A DNA stretch of 27,917 nucleotides from an uncultured Gemmatimonadota bacterium (GTDB taxonomy: Bacteria > Gemmatimonadota > Gemmatimonadetes > Gemmatimonadales > GWC2-71-9). The notes under the pieces were generated by a model that ran no database searches, was not told the DNA's origin, and saw only the letters and a program-made list of their open reading frames with translations. The stretch is from assembly GCA_946480845.1 (NCBI GenBank), contig CAMLLJ010000009.1, forward strand, positions 1 through 27,917, written 5' to 3'. Below, piece after piece: positions 1 to 6,214 of this stretch. Numbering within the stretch: position 1 is the stretch's first letter; every line of letters begins with the position of its first letter. The translations under genes were made by a program, and so were the position numbers.

Positions 1-53
1 AGAGCACGGCACTCATAATGCCGGGGTCGCGGGTTCGAGTCCCGCCCCTGCTA
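1..53 (+). tRNA. tRNA-Met (CAT), 3' part, cut by the window edge
   Basis: The first 53 bases fold as the 3' two-thirds of a tRNA. The anticodon arm is CGGCA-CTCATAA-TGCCG (7-23) with anticodon CAT at 14-16. A short variable loop follows, then a T arm GCGGG-TTCGAGT-CCCGC (29-45), the acceptor 3' strand CCCTGCT (46-52) and discriminator A53. CCA is not encoded. The D-arm end and anticodon loop resemble bacterial elongator tRNA-Met; a CAU tRNA-Ile (lysidine-modified) cannot be fully excluded because the 5' half is missing. Confidence 0.9.
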
Positions 54-168
54 TTGCGATCTCGAGGGCCGCTCGCCCCGTATTTGTCCCGCCCATCCCC
101 ATCGAACGTACCCCCAATTGCACCCGCGTGCCCGCGCCGTTCATGCGGTTCATACGCAACTGCCTCCA

Positions 169-186
169 TGTAGCATGCCCGCTACA
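169..186. repeat. Inverted repeat with 6-nt spacer
   Basis: TGTAGC-ATGCCC-GCTACA is a perfect 6-bp inverted repeat with a 6-nt centre. No T-run follows, so it is a poor terminator. The geometry (TGT...ACA, 18 bp in all) would suit a dimeric helix-turn-helix regulator, but a 6-bp repeat can also arise by chance. Confidence 0.35.
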
Positions 187-227
187 AACGGACGCTTCGG
201 CGCGCTGAGACCCGCCCATGAGTGGTC

Positions 228-270
228 AGATTCTACTTTATTATGACTCATTGATGTGATTGAGGTTTAA
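228..270 (+). promoter_or_regulatory. AT-rich block, probable promoter region of the operon
   Basis: This is the most AT-rich stretch of the leader. It contains TATTAT at 239-244, which matches the sigma-70 -10 consensus at five of six positions. No convincing -35 hexamer sits 16-18 nt upstream, so the exact promoter is not assigned. Its position just ahead of a 27-kb co-directional gene train makes it the best promoter candidate in the window. Confidence 0.35.
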
Positions 271-315
271 GGGGTTACGGCCATTGTGCAAGCGTCTGCA
301 CCTGGGACGCACAAA

Positions 316-331
316 TGTGACCCGCGTCACA
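316..331. promoter_or_regulatory. CRP/FNR-family operator, perfect TGTGA-N6-TCACA palindrome
   Basis: TGTGACCCGCGTCACA is a perfect match to the core recognition sequence of cAMP receptor protein. The symmetry extends one base further on each side (ATGTGA-N6-TCACAT, 315-332). The site is centred at 323.5, about 87 nt upstream of the preferred first start codon (GTG 411). A second isolated copy of its outer half-site, TGATGTGA, lies at 252-259 without a good partner. That the site is bound by a CRP-like regulator is inference from the consensus. Confidence 0.6.
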
Positions 332-410
332 TCAGGTGGCCTGGGAGTTGCGACCCCCCGGGATGCCGCGTTCGCGGCCCTTCATCTCCCAAACCGGCGG
401 GCGGTTTCCG

Positions 411-1619
411 GTGGAATGTCTTGTCCTCATCCCGGCTCGCGGGGGCTCCAAGGGGCTGCCGCGGAAGAACCTCCGCCACCTCGCCGGCCGCCCGCTCGTC
501 ACACACAGCATTCGGCATGCATGGGCATCGTCACGGGTCACCCGGGTCGTGGTCTCCACCGATGACCCGGAGATCGCGGAAGTGTCCCGGCAGGCCGGCG
601 CCGAGGTGGTCGTGCGGCCCGAGGCACTGTCCGGGGACGAGGCCCCGTCGGAAGCTGCGCTCCTGCACGCCCTCGACCATCTCCGGGACACCGAGGGCTA
701 TGTGCCCGACCTGGTCGTCTTCCTCCAGGCGACATCGCCGATCCGCTCCGACAGTGACGTAACCGCCGCCATCGAACTGCTCGAGCGCGAAGGCGCTGAC
801 TCGCTCTTCTCGGCGAGCCCGGTGCACGGCTTCGTCTGGCGGCGGGACCGCGGAGGTCCCGTGCCGGTCACCTACGACCCCGCGCATCGCCCCCGCCGGC
901 AGGACGCGCCCGAACACCTGGTCGAGAACGGGTCGATCTACGTCTTCAGGCCCGGCGTCTTTCGCGCGGCGGGCCACCGCCTCGGTGGGCGCGTCACGGC
1001 GTACCCGATGGGTGCGCGGGAAGGCCTCCAGATCGACGACGCCGGCGAATTCGCCATGGCCGAGGCGCTGCTGGCGGCCGGCCAGCGGGAGGCCGCGTTC
1101 GCCGACCTCGAGCCGGTCGAGCTGCTGGTGCTCGACTTCGACGGCGTGCTCACCGACAACCGGGTCACGGTCGATCAGGCCGGAGTCGAATCGGTGATCT
1201 GCGACCGGGGCGACGGCCTGGGCCTGGCCCTGTTGCGCGCGGCCGGCGTCGAGGTCGTGGTCATTTCGACCGAGACCAACCCGGTCGTGCTCGCCCGCTG
1301 TGCCAAGCTCAAGCTCCCGGCCTTCGCCGGGCGCGACAACAAGCTGGGCGCGCTCCGGGAGCTCGCCGCGGCGCGGGGACTCGCGCCGGGGCAGATCGCC
1401 TACGTGGGCAACGACGTGAACGACCTGGCCTGCCTCGCGTGGGTGGGCGTTCCCATCGCAGTCGCCGACGCCCATGCCGCGGCCCGGCGGGCCGCGGGCC
1501 GCATCACCACCCGCCCGGGCGGTCACGGCGCCGTCCGGGAAGTCGCCGACTGGCTGCTGGCGCGCCGCCGCCACCAGCCCTCCCCGATCGCGGCGGACCA
1601 CCCGACCGGAGCCCGATGA
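411..1619 (+). CDS. neuA: CMP-nonulosonate (sialate) cytidylyltransferase fused to KdsC-like HAD phosphatase
   Basis: The predicted enzyme activates a nonulosonic acid with CTP to give the CMP-sugar donor; the C-terminal domain is a type C0 HAD phosphatase like KdsC. Residues 7-15 (IPARGGSKG) and 106-112 (QATSPIR) are the nucleotide-binding motifs of NeuA. The HAD part starts near 235 with DFDGVLTD (Asp242, Asp244), continues with an IST motif and a GRDNK motif, and ends with GNDVND (333-338), so its catalytic residues look intact. Total length is about 402 aa, versus about 230 for plain NeuA. GTG 411 is preferred because it places the conserved motif at the usual distance from the N-terminus; in-frame GTG 336 and ATG 363 would add an unconserved tail, and GTG 336 nearly abuts the CRP-type site. 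The same two-domain order occurs in animal CMAS. The substrate (Neu5Ac, legionaminate or KDN) is not decided by sequence. Confidence 0.88.
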   Translation: MECLVLIPARGGSKGLPRKNLRHLAGRPLVTHSIRHAWASSRVTRVVVSTDDPEIAEVSRQAGAEVVVRPEALSGDEAPSEAALLHALDHLRDTEGYVPDLVVFLQATSPIRSDSDVTAAIELLEREGADSLFSASPVHGFVWRRDRGGPVPVTYDPAHRPRRQDAPEHLVENGSIYVFRPGVFRAAGHRLGGRVTAYPMGAREGLQIDDAGEFAMAEALLAAGQREAAFADLEPVELLVLDFDGVLTDNRVTVDQAGVESVICDRGDGLGLALLRAAGVEVVVISTETNPVVLARCAKLKLPAFAGRDNKLGALRELAAARGLAPGQIAYVGNDVNDLACLAWVGVPIAVADAHAAARRAAGRITTRPGGHGAVREVADWLLARRRHQPSPIAADHPTGAR

Positions 1620-2494
1620 TGGCAACGCGAGTGCAGATCGGCGACCGCTGGGTCGGCGACGGCGAACCCTGCTTCGTCATCGCCGAGATCGGCATCAACC
1701 ACAACGGCGACGTGGACATCGCGCGGCAGCTCATCGCCGTGGCCCGGCGCAGCGGCTGCGACGCCGTCAAGTTCCAGAAGCGCACGCCCGAGCTCTGCGT
1801 GCCGCCCGAGCAGCGCGGCCTCATGCGCGAGACGCCCTGGGGCATCATGTCCTACATGGAGTACCGCGAGCGCGTCGAGTTCAGCCACGGCGACTACGAG
1901 GAGATCGACGCCTACTGCGACCGGCAGGGCATCCCCTGGCTGGCCTCCTGCTGGGACGAGCCGTCCGTCGACTTCATCGAGGCGTTCGATCCGCCCTGCT
2001 ACAAGATCGCCTCGGCCTGCCTCACCGACGACGACCTGTTGCAGCATCACCGGCGCACCGGCCGTACGCTTATCCTGTCCACCGGCATGAGCACGCTCGA
2101 GCAGATCGACCACGCGGTGGAAGTCCTGGGCACCGAGCGGCTGGTCCTGCTGCACAGCGTGAGCTCCTACCCCGCAGCCACTGGCGAGCTGAACCTGCGC
2201 TGCATCGCGCAGCTGGCCGAGCGCTACGGCGTGCCGGTGGGGTACTCCGGCCACGAGGTGGGGCTGGTGCCCAGCGTCGCGGCGGCCGTGCTGGGGGCCT
2301 GCATGATCGAGCGGCACATCACGCTCGACCGGGCGATGTGGGGCAGCGATCAGGCGGCGTCGGTGGAGCCGCCGGGCCTCGCGCGGCTGGTCCGGGACAT
2401 CCGCGCCATCGAGGAAGCCCTGGGCGACGGCCAGAAGCGGGTCTACGACAGCGAGCGGCCCCTGATTCAGCGCCTGCGAAAGGTGCGCGCGTGA
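1616..2494 (+). CDS. neuB: NeuB-family nonulosonate synthase lacking the SAF domain (NANS-like)
   Basis: The family condenses PEP with an N-acyl-hexosamine or hexose (or its 6-phosphate) to make a nonulosonic acid. The TIM barrel is complete: IAEIGINHNG with Glu24 and His29, the VKFQK strand, and the two His expected to bind the metal, His213 (GYSGHE) and His234 (IERHITLD). The GYSGHE and HITLD..WGSDQAASVEP segments resemble animal sialic acid 9-phosphate synthase NANS more than the GYSDHT form of typical bacterial NeuB. The protein stops at about 292 aa, right after the barrel, whereas NeuB/NANS usually carry a further antifreeze-like SAF domain of about 60 aa that helps close the active site of the partner subunit. 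ATG 1616 overlaps the preceding stop as ATGA; ATG 1619 is three bases on and better spaced from GGAG at 1608-1611. The next gene starts in its stop codon, so no missing C-terminus is hidden downstream. Confidence 0.85.
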   Translation: MMATRVQIGDRWVGDGEPCFVIAEIGINHNGDVDIARQLIAVARRSGCDAVKFQKRTPELCVPPEQRGLMRETPWGIMSYMEYRERVEFSHGDYEEIDAYCDRQGIPWLASCWDEPSVDFIEAFDPPCYKIASACLTDDDLLQHHRRTGRTLILSTGMSTLEQIDHAVEVLGTERLVLLHSVSSYPAATGELNLRCIAQLAERYGVPVGYSGHEVGLVPSVAAAVLGACMIERHITLDRAMWGSDQAASVEPPGLARLVRDIRAIEEALGDGQKRVYDSERPLIQRLRKVRA

Positions 2495-4278
2495 CCCACG
2501 CCCCGACGGTCGCCGAGGCGCTGGGCATGGGCTGGCGGGCACTCCGCCGCCATCCGCTGCCGGCGCTGGTGCTGCTCGCCGCCGTCGTGTCGCAGGGCAT
2601 CCTTCAGGGGCTGCTGGTCTGGGCGCTGCGCGAAGTCCTCCGCGCGCTCGAGGGATCGGCGGGCCATTCGATCCAGGTCCTCGCCGGTGGCGCGCTCGCC
2701 GTGCTCACGCTCTGGGTGCTGCGGGCGCTCAGCGCCGCGGGCAGCGAGGTGATGTCGGCACGCCTCGCGCACCGGGTCGAGATCGACTCGATGCAGGGGG
2801 TGCTGGCCAAGCTCCTGGTCCTGCCGGTGCGCTTCTTCGAGCGCAACAGCGAGGGCGACCTCGCGATGTCGGCGTACAACGACCTCAAGGGCATCCGCAC
2901 CGTCACGCTCGACCTGGCGGTGATCGTGCTGTCCCTCTCCCGCCTCACCGGTCTGGCGGTCGTCGCGTGGATGCTGAGCCCGACGCTCGCGCTGATCGGC
3001 CTGGTGGCCGCTCCGCTCGGCGCGCTGCCCGCCTACTGGCTCGGACGGCGCATCACCGAGGCGGCCCGGTTCGAGCGGGATGCGACTGTGACGCTGTTCG
3101 ACAGCTTCCTGCAGGTGTCGTCGGGGATCCGGGTCATCAAGGTGAACCGGGCGGAAGGGCGGATCCTCGAGCGGGCGCGCAGCGTCGGCGACCACCTCCT
3201 CGGCCAGGTGGTGCGCCAGGCGCAGAGCCGGAGCGTCGCGCGCCTGCTGCTCGAGAGCGTCTCCGGGCTCGGGCTCATCGCCGTGCTGCTGGTCGGCGGG
3301 CGCGACGTGGCGCTGGGCCAGCTCGACTGGCAGTCGCTGCTCAGCCTGCTGGTCGCGATGATGGCGGTGTACGCGCCGATCGTGAGCCTGATGGGCGTCT
3401 ACACCTCGATCCGCTCGGTGATCCCCAACCTCGAGCGCTCGGGCTCGATCCTCGGGCTCCCCGTGGACCTGGCCGACGTCCCGCATCCGCGGCGGCTGCG
3501 CCAGCCGCCCGAGCAGATCGTGCTCGACGGGCTCACCTTCGCCTACGACGACCGGTGCGTGCTCGACGGCGTGAGCGCGACCTTCCGCCGCGGCGAGACC
3601 ATCGGGATCGTGGGGCCCTCCGGGGCGGGGAAGTCCACGCTGGTGGCGCTGATGCTCCGCCTCTACGCGCCCACCGCGGGCCGCGTGCTCTACGACGGGA
3701 TCGACCTGCGCGAGCTCTGCCACGCCGACCTGCTCGACCAGTGCGCGCTGGTGCCGCAGGAGCCGTTCGTGTTCGTGGATACGATCGCCAACAACATCCG
3801 CTTCGCGCGGCCCGGGGCCGGCATGGCGGAGGTGATGCAGGCGGCGCGCGATGCCAACGTGCACGACGAGATCATGATGATGGAGTCGGGCTACGAGACC
3901 ATGATGGGGCGGCACCGCCTGGCGCGCGGCGTGTCCACCGGCCAGAAGCAGCGCATCTGCATCGCGGCGGCGCTGCTCAAGAACTCGCCGATCCTCTTCC
4001 TCGACGAGGCGACCAGCAACCTCGATTCGGTGTCGGAACGGTCGGTGCAGACGGCGGTCGAGCGGCTCATGCAGGGGCGGACGTCGTTCGTCATCGCGCA
4101 CCGCCTGTCCACGCTGCGCGCGGCCGACCGGATCCTGGTGCTGGACGGCGGGCGCCTGGCCGGCCTCGACAGCCACGACGCGCTGCTCCGCGATTGCCCG
4201 ACGTACGAGCAGCTCTGGCGCTCGCAGGTGGGGGCGGCGGGCACGGCGCCCGCCGTCCGGGCGGCGGCTGGCGTGTGA
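2491..4278 (+). CDS. ABC exporter, fused permease and ATPase (MsbA/PglK-like)
   Basis: This 595-aa half-transporter has an N-terminal membrane domain (hydrophobic segments roughly 20-45, 60-80, 145-190 and 245-290) and a C-terminal ATPase. Walker A is GPSGAGKS (375-382), the Q-loop sits in LVPQEPF, Walker B is ILFLDE with Asp505-Glu506, and the H-loop is IAHR with His537. The signature is VSTGQ (481-485) instead of LSGGQ. It starts at GTG 2491, overlapping neuB by 4 nt, with GAAAGG at 2478-2483 as a plausible ribosome site. Lying among nonulosonate and glycosyltransferase genes, it probably flips or exports a lipid-linked glycan across the inner membrane; the cargo is inferred from context only. 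Confidence 0.9.
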   Translation: MTHAPTVAEALGMGWRALRRHPLPALVLLAAVVSQGILQGLLVWALREVLRALEGSAGHSIQVLAGGALAVLTLWVLRALSAAGSEVMSARLAHRVEIDSMQGVLAKLLVLPVRFFERNSEGDLAMSAYNDLKGIRTVTLDLAVIVLSLSRLTGLAVVAWMLSPTLALIGLVAAPLGALPAYWLGRRITEAARFERDATVTLFDSFLQVSSGIRVIKVNRAEGRILERARSVGDHLLGQVVRQAQSRSVARLLLESVSGLGLIAVLLVGGRDVALGQLDWQSLLSLLVAMMAVYAPIVSLMGVYTSIRSVIPNLERSGSILGLPVDLADVPHPRRLRQPPEQIVLDGLTFAYDDRCVLDGVSATFRRGETIGIVGPSGAGKSTLVALMLRLYAPTAGRVLYDGIDLRELCHADLLDQCALVPQEPFVFVDTIANNIRFARPGAGMAEVMQAARDANVHDEIMMMESGYETMMGRHRLARGVSTGQKQRICIAAALLKNSPILFLDEATSNLDSVSERSVQTAVERLMQGRTSFVIAHRLSTLRAADRILVLDGGRLAGLDSHDALLRDCPTYEQLWRSQVGAAGTAPAVRAAAGV

Positions 4279-5177
4279 CGCCGGGCCGGCTCGGGGTGTA
4301 CACGACCGTGTACCCGGGCGTCGAACCGTTCCTCGCCGACTGGCACCGCTCGGTGGCCGCGCAGACGGACCGCGACTTCGACCTGTGGATCGGCCTCGAC
4401 CTGCTCGAGCCGGACGCGGTCCGCCGCGCCGTGGGCGGAGCGGTGGACGCGCACTGGGTGCCGGGCGATCCGGGTGACCGGCCCGCCCAGGTCCGCTCCC
4501 GCGCCATTGCCGCCATGGTCGAGCGGTATCCGGCCGTCGTGTTCGTCGACAGCGACGACGTGCTGCACCCGACGCGCGTGCAGGCGGCGAGGGCGGCCCT
4601 CGCGGACGCCGACGTGGCCGCGTGCGCGCTGGCCATCGGGGACGCGGACGCGCGGGACCTGGGCCTCCGCTTCGGGCCGGCCGACGGCGACGGGCGCGCC
4701 CTGATCGCGCGCTGCAACGTCTTCGGCCTGTCGAACACCGCCTACCGGTCGGCGGTGCTGCAGGACTGCCTGCCGGTGCCGGACGGCTGCGTGCTCTACG
4801 ACTGGCTGCTCGCCACGCGCGCGTGGGCGGCCGGTGCGTCGATGACCTTCGACCGCGAGCCGCGGATGACCTACCGGCAGCACGGCGCCAATATCGCGGG
4901 GGTGCTGCCCCCGTTCAGCGCAGCGTACGTGGCGCGGGCCTGTGCGCTGGTGCTTGCGCACTACGACTTCGCGCTCGACCCGGCGTGGCCGATGGACGCC
5001 GCCCGCCGCGGCGAGCTGGAGGCGGCGCGGGCGCGGGCGAGCCGGTTCCGGAGCGGCGCACTCTCCTCGCCCGGGCGCCTGGAGCGGTACGTGGACGCAC
5101 TCAACGCGCTGGAGCCGGAGTACGTGTGGTGGTGGCCGGTGGCGCATCCCGATCTCGAGGAGCTATGGAGCAACTGA
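4275..5177 (+). CDS. Family 2-like (GT-A) glycosyltransferase
   Basis: The 300-aa protein has the layout of a GT-A transferase: an N-terminal YTTVYPG..PFLADWHRSVAAQTDRDFDLWIG segment typical of GT2 starts, and an acidic motif VDSDD (Asp92, Asp94, Asp95) in the place of the metal- and nucleotide-binding DXD. Later aromatic segments, including a YDW at about 175, are consistent with an acceptor region. No membrane segment is seen, so it is likely cytosolic or peripheral. GTG 4275 overlaps the ABC stop as GTGA. It sits between the exporter and the second neuB, which suggests a role on the same glycan. The donor and acceptor cannot be read from the sequence. Confidence 0.78.
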   Translation: MTPGRLGVYTTVYPGVEPFLADWHRSVAAQTDRDFDLWIGLDLLEPDAVRRAVGGAVDAHWVPGDPGDRPAQVRSRAIAAMVERYPAVVFVDSDDVLHPTRVQAARAALADADVAACALAIGDADARDLGLRFGPADGDGRALIARCNVFGLSNTAYRSAVLQDCLPVPDGCVLYDWLLATRAWAAGASMTFDREPRMTYRQHGANIAGVLPPFSAAYVARACALVLAHYDFALDPAWPMDAARRGELEAARARASRFRSGALSSPGRLERYVDALNALEPEYVWWWPVAHPDLEELWSN

Positions 5178-6214
5178 ACATCGCGGGCCGGGCCATCGGG
5201 GCCGGTACGGCCCCGTACGTCATCGCGGAAATCGGCTCGAATCACAATGGCGACATGCAGCTCTGCCGCCGCCTGGTGGACGCGGCGAAGGACGCGGGGG
5301 CGCATGCCGTCAAGCTGCAGGCCTGGACCCGCGAGTCGCTCATCTCCTCGGCGGAGTACGCGCGCAATACGCGGTACGCGGCCGAGCGGAAGGCGCCGTC
5401 CCTCGAGGACGCGGTGGTGCAGTACCAGATGACGCCGGACCGGCTGCGGGAGATCGTGCGCTACTGCGACGATCGCGGCGTCGTCTGCTTCTCGAGCTGC
5501 TTCTCCCGGCAGGAGGTGGACCAGCTCGAATCGCTGGGCACTCCGGCGTACAAGATCGCGTCGATGGACGTCAACCACCTGCCGCTGCTCGAGTACGTGG
5601 GGCGCACCGGCAAGCCGGTGCTCCTCTCGACGGGCATGGCCACCCTGGGCGAAGTCGAGCGCGCCCTCGCTGTCCTGCGCGACGCCGGCGCGGGCGGGGT
5701 GGCGCTGCTCCATTGCGTCTCGCTGTATCCCTGCCCGCCCGAGGCGGTGCACCTCAACATGCTGGAGACGTGGCGCCGCGCCTTCGGCGTGCCGGTCGGC
5801 TACAGCGACCACACGCTGGGCAGCGCGGTCCCGATCGCGGCGGCCGCGCTCGGCGCCTGCGTGATCGAGAAACACTTCACGCTCGATACCGGGATGGAGG
5901 GCTGGGACCACGCCCTCTCCGCCGACCCCGCCGAGCTGCGTGCCATCGTGGATGGCACCGACGCCGCGTGGCGGGCGCTCGGCTCGGCCGCCCGCCGGGT
6001 GAGCCCTGACGAGGTGGCCAAGCGCGTCTCGTTCCGGCGGCGCATGGTGGCGCGGCGCCCCCTGCGCCAGGGCGAGGGCATCACGGCCGAGGACGTGGAC
6101 TTCAAGCGGCCCGGCACCGGGATCCAGCCGGACGAGCTCGCCTACGTCGTCGGGCGCAAGGTGGTGCGGGACGTGGCCGCTGACGAGGAAATGGAGTGGG
6201 CGGACCTGCGATGA
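5165..6214 (+). CDS. neuB: Second NeuB-family nonulosonate synthase, full length with SAF domain
   Basis: This 349-aa protein has both domains of the family. The TIM barrel carries IAEIGSNHNGD (Glu22, His27), the KIAS strand, LLSTGMAT, and the metal-binding His216 (GYSDHT) and His237 (IEKHFTLD), at nearly the same numbers as in Neisseria NeuB. The SAF domain follows from about residue 285 (FRRRMVARRPLRQGEGITAED...RPGTGI...VVGRK). A GMEGWDHALS segment after the second His differs from the PGPDHKAS seen in common NeuB and from the first synthase here, so the two probably use different substrates. The start at ATG 5165 overlaps the previous gene by 13 nt, with GAGGAG at 5157-5162 unusually close. 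With LegC and PtmE nearby, a legionaminate-type product is plausible but not proven. Confidence 0.9.
   Translation: MEQLNIAGRAIGAGTAPYVIAEIGSNHNGDMQLCRRLVDAAKDAGAHAVKLQAWTRESLISSAEYARNTRYAAERKAPSLEDAVVQYQMTPDRLREIVRYCDDRGVVCFSSCFSRQEVDQLESLGTPAYKIASMDVNHLPLLEYVGRTGKPVLLSTGMATLGEVERALAVLRDAGAGGVALLHCVSLYPCPPEAVHLNMLETWRRAFGVPVGYSDHTLGSAVPIAAAALGACVIEKHFTLDTGMEGWDHALSADPAELRAIVDGTDAAWRALGSAARRVSPDEVAKRVSFRRRMVARRPLRQGEGITAEDVDFKRPGTGIQPDELAYVVGRKVVRDVAADEEMEWADLR

Larger units (their letters stand above)
54..410. other. Noncoding leader between tRNA-Met and the glycan operon
   Basis: No plausible gene is seen here on either strand; the open frames are short, mutually overlapping and have no recognisable domain. 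The stretch is visibly less GC-rich than the operon. It holds an 18-bp inverted repeat (169-186), an AT-rich block (228-270), a lone CRP-like half-site (252-259) and a full CRP-type palindrome (316-331). I see no U-tract hairpin that would be a convincing terminator after the tRNA. Confidence 0.7.

Noticed and set aside
13..219. 68-codon minus-strand frame at the left edge
   Set aside because: Its C-terminal part is the reverse of the tRNA T arm (AGLEPATPAL), a common false ORF signature over tRNA genes.
244..250. TGACTCA palindromic heptamer in the leader
   Set aside because: Too short to mean anything in bacteria without a known regulator; chance is enough.
336..410. Longer N-terminus for the NeuA fusion from GTG 336 or ATG 363
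   Set aside because: The extra 16-25 residues are not like any NeuA N-terminus, GTG 336 lies only 5 nt after the CRP-type palindrome, and neither start has a well-spaced ribosome site.
1474..2490. Upstream extension of the ABC exporter frame (would give a 934-aa protein)
   Set aside because: This part is the shifted frame of neuB, Arg/Pro/Ala-rich with no motif. GTG 2491 with a ribosome site gives a normal exporter length.
2467..4176. 569-codon open frame on the minus strand
   Set aside because: Antisense to the ABC exporter and rich in His/Arg/Glu repeats typical of GC-bias shadows.
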